A stretch of DNA of 64,000 bases from Chryseobacterium aurantiacum (GCF_003020585.1 NZ_PXUE01000002.1:558001-622000); one strand, 5' to 3'; counted from the stretch's first letter, positions 44,145-53,471 are shown. Made by a program: numbers and translations. The notes: generated by a model not told the origin, from the sequence alone.

Positions 44145-44939
44145 CTACGTTAATTTCAACGCTTTTGTTGCTATAAAAGTGGGCAGATACTTATCTATTA
44201 AAAACCTAGGATTGGGCTGCATTTCCTCTTCAAAATCTGCAATAACAAAACCTGCTTTTAATTGTCCGCCAATAAGATCCGAAAGTGTATGTCCAAAAAC
44301 CAAGGCCTCCTGATTTTCCAGCTTTCTGGCAATCTGCTCTTGTTCCAAATCTTTTATATCGGCGTAGGGTAAAGTATATTTCGGGCGAATAACTCCGTTT
44401 GCCATATCCTCAGGATTACGATCTGCAACAAAAACAACCGGATTGAAAAAACTGGCCAATAAAGTCCCTCCCTTTTTCAAAACTCTGTAGGCTTCTTTCC
44501 AAACAGGGTTCACATCTTCCACATAATGGTTGGATATGGGATGAAATACAATATCAAATGAATCATCCTCAAATTCACTAAGGTTTCTCATATCTCCCTG
44601 AACGGTTTTTAAGGATAATCCATCTCGTTCTGCAACGCGTTCATCCTGTTTTAATTGTTCTTCAGAGAGATCAAAAACTACCACAGAAGCTCCTGCGGCA
44701 GCCAATACGGGTGCCTGTTGTCCTCCTGCAGATGCCAGACATAGTATCTTTTTCCCTTTTACATCTCCCAACCATGCCTTATTCAAAGGTTTTGGGGTAA
44801 GATGAACTTCCCATCTCCCTTCTTTAGCCTCTTTAATCTGTTCTGTGCTTACAGGTTTTGACCATTCGTTCTCCTCCAATGCCTGTTTATTCCAGGCAGA
44901 CTCATTATGGTGTAAAAAGTTTATTTTCTCTTCTTGCAT
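44145..44939 (-). CDS. class I SAM-dependent methyltransferase
   Basis: 264 residues. The SAM-binding glycine motif appears as KILCLASAGGQQAPVLAAAGASVVVFDLSEEQL (residues about 64-96). The acidic loop QGDMRNLSEFEDDSFDIVFHPISNHYVEDV carries motifs II-III. It belongs to the Methyltransf_11 group of small-molecule methyltransferases. The acceptor is unknown. The transcript probably starts near a TATATTTG element (44996-45003, minus strand) and continues through the Crp-like and PanE-like genes. Confidence 0.88.
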   Translation of the reverse strand: MQEEKINFLHHNESAWNKQALEENEWSKPVSTEQIKEAKEGRWEVHLTPKPLNKAWLGDVKGKKILCLASAGGQQAPVLAAAGASVVVFDLSEEQLKQDERVAERDGLSLKTVQGDMRNLSEFEDDSFDIVFHPISNHYVEDVNPVWKEAYRVLKKGGTLLASFFNPVVFVADRNPEDMANGVIRPKYTLPYADIKDLEQEQIARKLENQEALVFGHTLSDLIGGQLKAGFVIADFEEEMQPNPRFLIDKYLPTFIATKALKLT

Positions 44940-45242
44940 ATGATTATTTCTTTTTCATGGGCACTATAAAGCACTTTACAATGCATTACATGATTCAAAT
45001 ATAGGTACTTTAGCCCTGATTAACACGTGCTTTTTCTATATTTTAAAAGAAAAACATCTGATTTAAAGCATCTTGGGGTTTACTCATTTATATAAACATT
45101 TAAAGACCCAGAATTAAATATCTGATAATCTACACCTTATCATCTCATAAATAATAACCTCAAAAACTGGAATATTTTCTCCAGAGGCCGAAATTGTGTT
45201 TATTCTTTATATATTGCCCTGAATTTTTTTTAAACTAAAACA
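44940..45242. other. 303-bp divergent intergenic region
   Basis: Contains a -7 element TATATTTG on the minus strand (44996-45003) for the methyltransferase operon. I see no clear plus-strand promoter for the acetyltransferase gene and no other structure. Confidence 0.5.
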
Positions 45243-45800
45243 ATGAATCATCTTATGCTGGAGTCAAAACGATTAACTCTACGTACATTTAGAGATCGTG
45301 ATATTTTGAATGTGCATGAAATGCTTTTAAGGTCAGAAAGTACAGAATTTAACCCCACAACATACTCCGAGGATAAAAAAGAGACAGAAAAATTAATCCA
45401 TACCTGGCAGTTAGAATCTGAACAAGGAAAGGACAGGAAAAAATTTACTTTTTTAATAGAGGATACAATCAACCACACCTTTATTGGAATTATCGGCCTT
45501 GATATTATTAAACCCCACTATAGAAATGCTGAAGTCTGGTTCAAAATCAGTCCTGAAAGCTGGGGAAAAGGTTATGGTACTGAAGCGCTTCAACGAATTA
45601 TTCAATTTGGCTTTGAAGATCTAAAACTACATAGAGTTGAGGCAGGTTGTGCAGTAGACAATATTGCATCTTATAAGATCATGGAAAAAACAGGAATGAT
45701 AAGAGAAGCACATCGGAGAAAATTGCTTCCCTTAAAAAATGGATGGAGTGACAATTATGAATATGCCATCCTGGAGGAGGATTATTTCTCAAAAACTTAA
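45243..45800 (+). CDS. GNAT N-acetyltransferase, RimJ/RimL type
   Basis: 185 residues. The acetyl-CoA site is KISPESWGKGYGTEALQRIIQFGFEDL with the Q/R-x-x-G-x-G/A signature as WGKGYGTE. The next part, HRVEAGCAVDNIASYKIMEKTGMIREAHRRK, is the strand-5 and C-terminal region of the Acetyltransf_3 subgroup that acts on ribosomal protein N-termini, amino acids or antibiotics. The length fits. The actual substrate is unknown. It is a single gene closed by the long hairpin at 45806-45847. Confidence 0.9.
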   Translation: MNHLMLESKRLTLRTFRDRDILNVHEMLLRSESTEFNPTTYSEDKKETEKLIHTWQLESEQGKDRKKFTFLIEDTINHTFIGIIGLDIIKPHYRNAEVWFKISPESWGKGYGTEALQRIIQFGFEDLKLHRVEAGCAVDNIASYKIMEKTGMIREAHRRKLLPLKNGWSDNYEYAILEEDYFSKT

Positions 45801-45805
45801 CAACC

Positions 45806-45847
45806 TACCCATCAAGGATATTAGAAAATTAATATCCTTGATGGGTA
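45806..45847. terminator. long hairpin between convergent genes
   Basis: A perfect 18-bp stem (45806-45823 with 45830-45847) around GAAAAT. Neither side has a pure T run, but its place between convergent genes suggests a shared terminator. Confidence 0.7.
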
Positions 45848-45908
45848 TAATATTCTCCGTCTAAAATTAATTAAAGTGTAGAGAATTTTTGCAATGCTAC
45901 TGGCTTTT

Positions 45909-46448
45909 CTAGATTGAAGGAGAGGGCGAATATTCTGATGGGCTAAATACTCTTCCTGTTTTTACTTCCTTTATTCTGATCACTTTATTACCCTTTTTGG
46001 TTACCTCCAGTATAATTTTTTCCTTTTGGGGATCCTTTTTATCAGAAAGCTGCAATTTATTTCCTTTCAGTTGAACAGTATCATAATCATCATACTTCAC
46101 GGTATACCCAAGTAATACTACCCGATCGTCATTTTTATCCGGTTTCTTATAGCTTATAGTTTCCAATGGATAATGGGAAATAATGCGTGCGCTGTACATT
46201 CCGTTAAAGTCATATATCCTTTCTACAAGGTCATCAGGAGTAAAAGTAGTTAATGTCTCGGGTTCATTCTTCCAACGAAAGGCTGAAATATCTCCGATAG
46301 CAGGCTCCAGGGATTCTTTTGTTATTATTGCAGGAGGAATTAATTCTTCTCTTTTAGGCAGGGAAGGTGTTCCTTTACTTTTCTTTTTCTGTGCAGGCGT
46401 TGCCATAAAAACCAACAGAAAGAACAACAAAAATTGATATTTGGCCAT
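45909..46448 (-). CDS. exported protein of unknown function
   Basis: 179 residues with a signal peptide (FLLFFLLVFMATPAQ) and a strongly basic start to the mature chain (KKKSKG). The remainder is beta-rich (VVLLGYTVKYDDYDTVQLKGNKLQLSDKK) without a recognised domain. It is presumably periplasmic. It is divergent from the AraC regulator with a 126-bp gap, so the two could share control. Confidence 0.7.
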   Translation of the reverse strand: MAKYQFLLFFLLVFMATPAQKKKSKGTPSLPKREELIPPAIITKESLEPAIGDISAFRWKNEPETLTTFTPDDLVERIYDFNGMYSARIISHYPLETISYKKPDKNDDRVVLLGYTVKYDDYDTVQLKGNKLQLSDKKDPQKEKIILEVTKKGNKVIRIKEVKTGRVFSPSEYSPSPSI

Positions 46449-46574
46449 ATTTTTAGTCTTTATAAATTCAAATTATATGAATAAGTCTTCTCTACTAAAT
46501 TATTAAATTATTTGTTGTGATCTAACTATTTTTGTAATTTACTTCTGTTTAATCAGTATGCATTCCTTATCAGT

Positions 46575-47330
46575 ATGGACCAGGACTTTTATTATAATTT
46601 CATTGAACCCGATATCGTTCTTGCTGATTTTGTAGAAAATCTGGGGACATTTCATAACCGTTCAGATGATGCAAAAGAAGTGGTGATCATTCCTGATGGA
46701 CGGGTTGACTTATTTTTCACACAATCCTTGTCTGAACCTTTCCATGTTACCTTAATTGGACTGGAAACCTATCCTGAACAAAGACAGATTCTACCTCAAA
46801 CCACTGCCTTTGTGATTAGTTTCAAACCTCTTGCTGTTGAATATATTCTAAATACGTCCATTGCTGAAATAGTAAATACAGGAAAAGATCTTTCTGATAA
46901 TTTTTGGGGATTTAAGGCCGAAGATTTACAAGATTTTGAGCTTTGCTGTACAAAAGCAATACAAAAAATAAAGGAACTTCTTCCCAAAGAAACAGATGAA
47001 AGAAAGCGTAATCTTTTTAATCTTATCTACTCATCAAAAGGAGAAATGAGTGTAAAAGAACTCTCGGAAAATGTAGGCTGGAGCAGCAGACAGATCAACC
47101 GGTATTTCACAAAACAATTAGGGCTCTCATTAAAAGCATACTCCACGATATTGCGTTTCCGGGCATCTTTGGAGCATATTGCACAGGGAAGACTTTTTCC
47201 TGAGCTTAATTATACAGATCAAAATCATTTCATCAAGGAAGTGAAAAAATTTTCCGGAGTCGCTCCCAAGGAATTATCACAAAATAAAAACGACCGATTT
47301 GTACTATTATCAGTTTTGAAAGGCAAGTAA
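46575..47330 (+). CDS. AraC-family regulator with DUF6597 sensor domain
   Basis: 251 residues. The N-terminal part (YNFIEPDIVLADFVENLG, VIIPDGRVDLFFTQS, TTAFVISFKPLAVEYIL) is the DUF6597-type sensor. The C-terminal part contains two helix-turn-helix units (MSVKELSENVGWSSRQINRYFTKQLGLSLKAYSTILRFRASLEHI; YTDQNHFIKEVKKFSGVAPKEL) typical of AraC proteins. A TATTTTTG -7-like element lies at 46527-46534. The TetX-like monooxygenase gene starts 27 bp downstream on the same strand and is the likely target. Confidence 0.9.
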   Translation: MDQDFYYNFIEPDIVLADFVENLGTFHNRSDDAKEVVIIPDGRVDLFFTQSLSEPFHVTLIGLETYPEQRQILPQTTAFVISFKPLAVEYILNTSIAEIVNTGKDLSDNFWGFKAEDLQDFELCCTKAIQKIKELLPKETDERKRNLFNLIYSSKGEMSVKELSENVGWSSRQINRYFTKQLGLSLKAYSTILRFRASLEHIAQGRLFPELNYTDQNHFIKEVKKFSGVAPKELSQNKNDRFVLLSVLKGK

Positions 47331-47356
47331 TTTTGTCCTGTAAAATTTAAATTAAA

Positions 47357-48511
47357 ATGCTGATAAACAATAAATCAATAGCCATCGTTGGAGGTGGTCC
47401 TGCGGGGCTTACTCTGGCAAGACTTTTACAAATGAAAAAAGCAGATGTAAAGGTATATGAAAGAGATTTTAATAAATATGCCCGTGTACAGGGCTCTCCT
47501 CTTGATATGCATGAGGATTCCGGACTGGCCGCTTTGCGTAAGGCTGATCTACTGGAAGAGTTTAAAAAAGCTTTCCGCCCAGGTGCAGATAAAACACTGA
47601 TTCTAAATGAACAGGCAGAAATTCTTTTCAGTGATCATGAGGCCAAACCGGATGAAGATTTCGGAGCCGAACATTTTCGTCCTGAAATAGACCGGGAACC
47701 GCTCAGAAATATGCTTCTGGACTCTCTGCAACCGGAAACAGTGGTATGGGACAGCCAATTTATATCTATGGAGCCTCACAACGAAAGCTGGTTACTTCAT
47801 TTCAAAAACGGGACATCAGCGTATGCAGACCTGGTGATTGCTGCAGATGGCGCCAATTCTAAAATCCGTCCTTATCTTACGGATAGCAAACCGATCTATT
47901 CAGGAATTATCATGTTGGAAGGAAATGTTTCAAAGGAAAATGCCCCGAATATTGATGCCTTAATAAAAGGGGGTAAAATAATGGCATTCGGAAATACCAA
48001 AAATGTATTGATGGGTCAAAAAGGGAATGGTGATCTTGGGTTTTATGCAAGCTTTAAAGCAGAGGAAAACTGGGCTATAAGCAGTGATCTGAACTTTTCT
48101 GATACTGCAACTATTCTGGAATGGTTTAAAAAAGAATATTCCGAATGGAGCAATATATGGCATGAGTTGTTTACCAATGCTGCTACTCCCTTTATTCCGC
48201 GTCCCATCTACTATATGCCTTTGGATAAAGCCTGGAAAACGAAGTCCAATGTAACTCTGCTGGGTGATGCTGCCCATGTAATGCCTCCATTTGCAGGAGA
48301 AGGGGCCAATATGGCAATGCTTGATGCACTGGAATTAAGTGAACATTTAACCAATAATAGCTACAGTACCTTAGAGGAAGCTCTTCATCATTATGAAACC
48401 AAAATGGGTAAACGGGCCGCCATTGCCACTCGAGAATCTCTTGAAAATGGAGAAAGAATGCATTCTGAAAAGGCATTAACCACAATGTTGGAGTTCTTTA
48501 GCGGGCATTGA
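47357..48511 (+). CDS. TetX-family FAD-dependent monooxygenase
   Basis: 384 residues, the length of Tet(X). The FAD site is SIAIVGGGPAGLTLARLLQ with VYERD after it. RVQGSPLDMHEDSG corresponds to the Tet(X) ARIFGGTLDLHKGSG region, and LLGDAAHVMPPFAGEGANMAMLDALELS is the second FAD motif, nearly identical in type. By hand alignment to the Tet(X) sequence as I remember it, the drug-contacting residues differ: Gln192, Arg213, His234 and Gly236 correspond to Glu, Lys, Gly and Tyr here. I infer a related hydroxylase, probably not a tetracycline inactivator. It is preceded by the AraC gene. Confidence 0.87.
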   Translation: MLINNKSIAIVGGGPAGLTLARLLQMKKADVKVYERDFNKYARVQGSPLDMHEDSGLAALRKADLLEEFKKAFRPGADKTLILNEQAEILFSDHEAKPDEDFGAEHFRPEIDREPLRNMLLDSLQPETVVWDSQFISMEPHNESWLLHFKNGTSAYADLVIAADGANSKIRPYLTDSKPIYSGIIMLEGNVSKENAPNIDALIKGGKIMAFGNTKNVLMGQKGNGDLGFYASFKAEENWAISSDLNFSDTATILEWFKKEYSEWSNIWHELFTNAATPFIPRPIYYMPLDKAWKTKSNVTLLGDAAHVMPPFAGEGANMAMLDALELSEHLTNNSYSTLEEALHHYETKMGKRAAIATRESLENGERMHSEKALTTMLEFFSGH

Positions 48512-48525
48512 AACTTATTATAAAA

Positions 48526-48556
48526 AGGCTGCCTCAAAAATGAGACAGCCTCTTTT
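48526..48556 (+). terminator. terminator of the AraC-monooxygenase pair
   Basis: AGGCTGCCTC (48526-48535) pairs with GAGACAGCCT, with one internal mismatch, followed by CTTTTTCCC, 15 bp after the stop codon. Confidence 0.75.
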
Positions 48557-49196
48557 TCCCTCTTAAAAATAAAGATCTTTCTCTCCGCTAGATTCTGATT
48601 TTGGAGACCATTTGTGTTATTTTTTTATTATTCTAGTATTATAAGTATTTTATAATGTCTTATAGTGTTTGCTATTATTTATAATAACAACTAATGCGCA
48701 TATTGGTTATTTATTTTCAATAATTTATCTGCAAATCTATATTTTAAAATCAGAAATTTGAAAAAATCTCCTACTACACCCATACAGCATTGAGTAAAAT
48801 AAACTGACTATCAGTCTTTTGTAAAAACATATCAAAAAATAAAAATTTGTCCACAAAAAATATTTTTGACCCACAATCGGAATATAAATACAATATAAAG
48901 CAGTTCCTGACAGTAGGATATTTTATCATCATTAAATACTAAAAAGAAAGTCAGACATCAACATTCTCCATAATATATACCTATTTTTGGAATTTGACAC
49001 TAAAAACATAACAGACTGTATTATAAATATTTAAACCAATAACTCAAAGCTGTAGTATTCGTGTAGTAGTGTTTTTTTTCTTCTTTCTGGTAAAAATCTT
49101 CATATTTGAACAAGAGACCACTAAAAATATAGTGGTGGAAAAAAAATATTTCGAATGCTGTCTGATTGTGATGATTCAGGCAGTTTTTTTTTGCAG
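48557..49196. other. 640-bp gene-free stretch with paired hairpins
   Basis: AT-rich. No credible gene. Near its end, two hairpins (49118-49135 and 49158-49183) are followed on the plus strand by nine T (49184-49192), although no plus-strand gene lies immediately upstream. See findings for a possible small RNA. Confidence 0.55.
49158..49192 (+). terminator. strong plus-strand terminator without an obvious gene
   Basis: CTGTCTGA (49158-49165) pairs with TCAGGCAG (49176-49183), followed by nine T. It also lies just past the stop of the minus-strand gene at 49197 and may act for it in part. Confidence 0.6.
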
Positions 49197-50618
49197 TTAA
49201 TTCAGATCGTCAAAAAATTGATAAATGTCTGTTTCCGTTGGAATATTAAGCCTTTTTCTAATCCTGTATTTTTTCTGCTGAACCGTTCTGTGCTGGATAA
49301 GTGTATAACTGGCAATCTCCTTTGAGGTAAAATGTAATTTTAGCATGGCACAAAAAGCCAATTCAGAATCCTCAAGATTAGGATTAATATGTAAAAGTTT
49401 ATTGATAAGTTCCGGATATGCTTCTTTAAACTGAGTAAGAAATTCGGGATCATTTCTTCTGCCCAGCTCCATTACTTCAGCCTGGCTTTTATCATTCATA
49501 CGGCTTTTTAGTTCCTCAGATTCTATTCTGAGTGTATCTTTCCTCTTTCTAAGCAAACTTATGATTCTCCACGCATACACCGCCAGCAATGAAAAAACGG
49601 CAAGAGATAATAAAATTACCCACTGTATATTTCTCCTATGATTTTCCGAATCATTCTTTGTTTCTGTGATAAAGGATTCCATATCCTTGTTGATCGTTTT
49701 CAGGATGGCTGTATTATTTCTGTTTTTGGCTTCTGTATAGGCATTTAGATAAAAATAAGCCTTTTCATTATCTTTTTTATTCTCGTATACTGATCTCAGA
49801 TCATTATAAATATACTTGGTATAGTAAGCATAGATGCGTTTTGTTTTATTATCTATTTCCAGAGCTTTTTTAAGGGCTTCCTCGGCCTTATCATATTGCT
49901 TGTCTGCAAGATAATATTCTCCCATAATGGTATTGGCATAAAGGGCCACTCCATCTTTCTTCCCGCTAGCATTGGCCTTATTGTAAGCAATGGTTACATA
50001 TTTATAGGCAGAATCCATGTTTTTATGCATGTATATATAATCTCCTATAGCGCAGTCCGCCAGCCCTGAATGGTCTAGTTTCCTGGCTTTCTGAAAGTAC
50101 TCCAGCGCTTTTGTATACTGCTTTTTTTCAATAAGATAAGTCCCTTGTCTGAGGTAAATATTAAAAAGGATATTGTTTTTCAGTTTTGAGTTTCCACTTT
50201 TTATAATAAGGTTTAAAGCTTCATTATTGTACTCAAAAGCTTTGTCCAGCCTCCTCATCTCTAAATTGAAACGACCGTACACATTATAAAATCTGGATTG
50301 ATGGATCTTATTTTTTGAATGCTTTAAGATAGCATCTGCATCGTTGAAAAAAGACTGAGATTTCTGATAGTTTTCCAGCGAAATATTAACTTCTGCCAGA
50401 TTGATATAGCAAAGCGCCTTACCATCTTCATATCCCATATTTTCAGCCTTTCTGTAAAATCTTTTATTAAGGTTGACAAGAGAATCATATTCACCTGCAA
50501 GTCTAAATTCCTCATTCATTTTCATGAGGGGAACATCAAAATTTTTCTCGTATTCTTTCGAATCCGGATTACAGGAAATTAGGGTTATTATTAAGATAAA
50601 AAGAAGAATACGTATCAT
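49197..50618 (-). CDS. TPR-transmembrane-HTH regulator, paralogue 1
   Basis: 473 residues. The N-terminus has a lipoprotein-like signal (LFILIITLISC). Residues about 40-320 are tetratricopeptide repeats (for example KALEYFQKARKLDHSGLADCAIGDY, KAEEALKKALEIDNKTKRIYAYY). One transmembrane helix follows (IQWVILLSLAVFSLLAVYAW, near 330-350), then a coiled coil, and a C-terminal LuxR/GerE-like helix-turn-helix (LKLHFTSKEIASYTLIQHRTVQQKKYRIRKRLNI). The layout fits a sensor with periplasmic TPRs and a cytoplasmic DNA-binding domain. It is the close paralogue of 50741-52219, lying 122 bp behind it. Confidence 0.85.
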   Translation of the reverse strand: MIRILLFILIITLISCNPDSKEYEKNFDVPLMKMNEEFRLAGEYDSLVNLNKRFYRKAENMGYEDGKALCYINLAEVNISLENYQKSQSFFNDADAILKHSKNKIHQSRFYNVYGRFNLEMRRLDKAFEYNNEALNLIIKSGNSKLKNNILFNIYLRQGTYLIEKKQYTKALEYFQKARKLDHSGLADCAIGDYIYMHKNMDSAYKYVTIAYNKANASGKKDGVALYANTIMGEYYLADKQYDKAEEALKKALEIDNKTKRIYAYYTKYIYNDLRSVYENKKDNEKAYFYLNAYTEAKNRNNTAILKTINKDMESFITETKNDSENHRRNIQWVILLSLAVFSLLAVYAWRIISLLRKRKDTLRIESEELKSRMNDKSQAEVMELGRRNDPEFLTQFKEAYPELINKLLHINPNLEDSELAFCAMLKLHFTSKEIASYTLIQHRTVQQKKYRIRKRLNIPTETDIYQFFDDLN

Positions 50619-50740
50619 AGCACCTTTACCATCTAAATTGAACTTAGGTATAAATTATGGTTTAAAAATGATTTTATTACACTCAATCATGTTACATTTT
50701 GTTTATATATCGGATCCTAATTAATTTTTTAATAGTTCTT

Positions 50741-52219
50741 TCAGTGATCCAGACTATCAAAAAAAGCATAAATATCCTCTTCACCGGTAATGTTAAGCCT
50801 TTTTCTAATTCTATATTTTTTTTGCTGCACAGACCGATGCTGTACGAAAGTATAATCGGCAATTTCCTTGGATGAAAAATGGAGCTTTAGCATAGCACAG
50901 AAAGCCAGCTCAGAATTTTCCAGATCAGGATTAATCTTCAAAAGTGCAGTTATAAAATCCGGATATACTTCCTTGAACCTTTTTAAAAAGGAAGAATCAT
51001 TCTTTTTGGCCAGCTCGGTGACTTCCTCCAGCATCTTAGTTTGTACATGATTTTTCAGCTCTTCCGTTTCTTCCTTTAAAGTTTTCTTTTTTATCTTCTG
51101 CTGCTTTATCATTTTTTGCACATAAATACTGGAAACAGTAAATACCGTTATCGATAGTACAATAAGAAGAGGTAAATCATTTTTATGCCAATCCGATTCT
51201 TTCTTCATCTCTACAATAAAGCTTTCCGTAGCCTTATTCATGGTGGCCAATCGTGCCGCATCAAGTCTGTTCTCCTCTTCCATGTATTTTTTCAAATAAT
51301 AGTAAGCCTTCCCGCCATCATTCTTTTTCTTGTAGAGTTCTGCCAAAGATTTATATACTCCACTGATATGAGTAGAATAAGTACGTTTGGTCTTTATATT
51401 AATGTCCAGAGCTTTTTTAAGGGCTATTTCAGCCTCATCATTATCATTGATTTCGTTATAATAATACCCCATTGTATAGTAAACCCAAAGAGATTCTACA
51501 TCGCTGGTCTTTTGGCTGAACATTTTTTGGTCTGCTATCGCAATGTAAGGACCCGCTAGTTTCGGCTCGTGTACAAACAAGTAGTATTGAGCAACCATGC
51601 AGTTACTGTACGCCGAATTTTCCAATTCATTTGCCTTTAGAAAAGATTTTATTGAAGTCCCTTTCCAACCTTTCCATGCAAAGTAAATCCCTTTATTGAT
51701 GTAAAGTCTTGGCAAAAGCTTGTTTTTAAGATCCGAAGGCCTTGCTTTATTTAGATAAAAAAATGCTTTAGTGTTGTATGCTACAGCCTTATCATATAGC
51801 TTGAGATGGGAATAATATTGGCTGTAATCATTAAAAAAGGTTGCTTTGTGATAGTTTTTTTCAGAGTTTTCGAGGTCTTTCTCTGCTTTGTTGAAAAAGA
51901 ATAGTGCTTTTTCATAATTTCCCGCAGATACATTTACTCCTGCAATATTGAGGTAGCAAAGGCCTTTTCCCTCTCTGTATTCCATTTGGGAAGCTTTCTG
52001 CAGGTATTCCATATTAAGATGGATAAGAGCTTCATATTCTCCGGAAAGTTGTAATTCTGAATTTTTCCTGATTAAAGAAATATCAAAATTTTCTTTCTCC
52101 TTATCCTGAGAATCCGGATGGCATGAAAACATATGCAATAACAGACCTATACACAATGTATACACCAGTACTTTCCTCAAAATTATTGAAGATGCTTTAT
52201 TATTCTTACTAATTGTCAA
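50741..52219 (-). CDS. TPR-transmembrane-HTH regulator, paralogue 2
   Basis: 492 residues from a TTG. No ATG precedes the signal region, so the start is uncertain (52219, or the TTG near 52180). A lipobox-like HMFSC follows the hydrophobic stretch. TPR repeats (KALFFFNKAEKDLENS, EAEIALKKALDINIKTKRTYS), a membrane helix (LPLLIVLSITVFTVSSIYV) and the C-terminal HTH (LHFSSKEIADYTFVQHRSVQQKKYRIRKRLNIT) repeat the architecture of the downstream paralogue. The HTH is nearly identical between the two, so they may bind the same DNA while sensing different signals. A tandem duplication is the likely origin. Confidence 0.83.
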   Translation of the reverse strand: MTISKNNKASSIILRKVLVYTLCIGLLLHMFSCHPDSQDKEKENFDISLIRKNSELQLSGEYEALIHLNMEYLQKASQMEYREGKGLCYLNIAGVNVSAGNYEKALFFFNKAEKDLENSEKNYHKATFFNDYSQYYSHLKLYDKAVAYNTKAFFYLNKARPSDLKNKLLPRLYINKGIYFAWKGWKGTSIKSFLKANELENSAYSNCMVAQYYLFVHEPKLAGPYIAIADQKMFSQKTSDVESLWVYYTMGYYYNEINDNDEAEIALKKALDINIKTKRTYSTHISGVYKSLAELYKKKNDGGKAYYYLKKYMEEENRLDAARLATMNKATESFIVEMKKESDWHKNDLPLLIVLSITVFTVSSIYVQKMIKQQKIKKKTLKEETEELKNHVQTKMLEEVTELAKKNDSSFLKRFKEVYPDFITALLKINPDLENSELAFCAMLKLHFSSKEIADYTFVQHRSVQQKKYRIRKRLNITGEEDIYAFFDSLDH

Positions 52220-52674
52220 TTTTAATTTCCCCTTTTATCAGTTGCATTCCACATACCTACCTGAACATTGCTTTAATAACCTGTTCTGCTGTTATTAAAT
52301 AGCCCTCTTTAGCAACTTTCGTTATAAATATACTGATTTATCCAATAAATTATTGCATAAAAATCATTCCAATCTAAAAAAAACAACGTAATAATCATTC
52401 AAAAATTATTTACTTTGGGCAGATATTTCTGTATTTTTTACAGCTTTAGCTACTCTTGCAATGTTTTATTTTTTTGTAGGTGTAAGATTGGAAAATATTT
52501 TATTTCTGCTTTTTATAATAAGACTATTTGAAAGTAAAATTGTTACAAATTTCTTATTTTATTGAAAAATACCATCAATAAACAAAATTCAGGTTCTTCG
52601 TAAAGCACGCATCCAAAACTATCCGCATATTTGTATAAAAAAATAGGATAAATTAAAGTTTTTAACAAATCATC
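52220..52674. other. 455-bp divergent intergenic region
   Basis: AT-rich spacer between the TPR-HTH gene and the acetyltransferase gene. I see no full promoter match, repeat or RNA gene. Confidence 0.5.
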
Positions 52675-53151
52675 ATGAACATTGAATATCGAAATCTTTT
52701 GCCGAATGAAAGTAAAGCCTATCGGGTAATCCGTCTGGAAAGCCTTGAAAAATTCCCTGACTCCTTTGGTGCAAACTACCAGGAAGCTCTGAAGACTGAA
52801 AAGTTCAGGATAGAAACTGATATAGAAAATCAATCATTAGATAGATTTGTATTTGGGGCATTTGTTGATGGAGAACTTATTGGTATCTGTGCTTTCGTAA
52901 AGGATGAAAACAATACAGGAAATATTTATCAGATGTATGTAAGAAAGGGATTTCAGGGAAAAAATATCGGATCCGGATTAATACAGGCTATCCTCAATGA
53001 AGCCCATAGCAGATTTAAAGGAATTGAAATAGTGTTGGAAGTAACCCCGAAAAATGACAGGGCCTATCATTTGTATAAAAAAATTGGTTTTCAGGAGGTA
53101 ATTGATGAAAAAAATACAGAAAGTAATATCGTCATGAAATATCTCTTCTAA
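52675..53151 (+). CDS. GNAT-family N-acetyltransferase
   Basis: 158 residues. The acetyl-CoA signature is QMYVRKGFQGKNIGSGLIQAIL (R/Q-x-x-G-x-G/A as FQGKNIGSG, residues about 85-105). The C-terminal part VLEVTPKNDRAYHLYKKIGFQEV is the usual NxxAxxLYxxxGF motif. It transfers acetyl groups to an amine; the substrate is not identifiable. It is a single gene sharing the hairpin at 53155-53186 as terminator with the convergent tRNA-Lys. Confidence 0.9.
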   Translation: MNIEYRNLLPNESKAYRVIRLESLEKFPDSFGANYQEALKTEKFRIETDIENQSLDRFVFGAFVDGELIGICAFVKDENNTGNIYQMYVRKGFQGKNIGSGLIQAILNEAHSRFKGIEIVLEVTPKNDRAYHLYKKIGFQEVIDEKNTESNIVMKYLF

Positions 53152-53154
53152 AAC

Positions 53155-53186
53155 AAAAAAGAACTACAAAAAGTAGTTCTTTTTTA
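53155..53186. terminator. bidirectional terminator, tRNA-Lys copy 1 and GNAT gene
   Basis: AAAGAACTAC pairs with GTAGTTCTTT around AAAAA, with T runs on both strands. Confidence 0.85.
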
Positions 53187-53190
53187 TTTG

Positions 53191-53263
53191 TGACCCGGCT
53201 GGGATTCGAACCCAGGACCCATACATTAAAAGTGTATTGCTCTACCAGCTGAGCTACCGAGTC
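53191..53263 (-). tRNA. tRNA-Lys (anticodon TTT), copy 1
   Basis: 73-nt cloverleaf. The acceptor stem pairs GACTCGG with CCGGGTC, the anticodon loop is CTTTTAA, and the T-loop is GGTTCGAATCC. The discriminator base is A and CCA is not encoded. The sequence is identical to the other three copies in the window. Confidence 0.96.
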
Positions 53264-53306
53264 GGCCACTTACTTTTTCAAGTAAATTCCTTTGTTTAAG
53301 GGACTG

Positions 53307-53336
53307 CAAAGATAGAAACTTTTTTCTCCAATCCAA
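53307..53336 (-). promoter_or_regulatory. promoter of tRNA-Lys copy 1
   Basis: TTG, 19 bp, TATCTTTG on the minus strand. A leader of about 40 nt with two small hairpins (TCCCTTAAACAAAGGGA-like and TTACTTGAAAAAGTAA-like) lies between promoter and tRNA. Confidence 0.85.
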
Positions 53337-53471
53337 CTTTTTCGCCTTAAAAAATCATTGAAAATATCAAAAATATTCTTAAAGCACACAAATACAGCAA
53401 GATTAATTTTCATGAAATTTTGTATCTCCAATGGAAATCATATTTACGTAATAAAGTGTAGGGAAAATAAA

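Noticed and set aside
47357..48511. Tetracycline resistance gene tet(X)
   Set aside because: Overall similarity is to the family only. The residues I place at the drug-contact positions differ.
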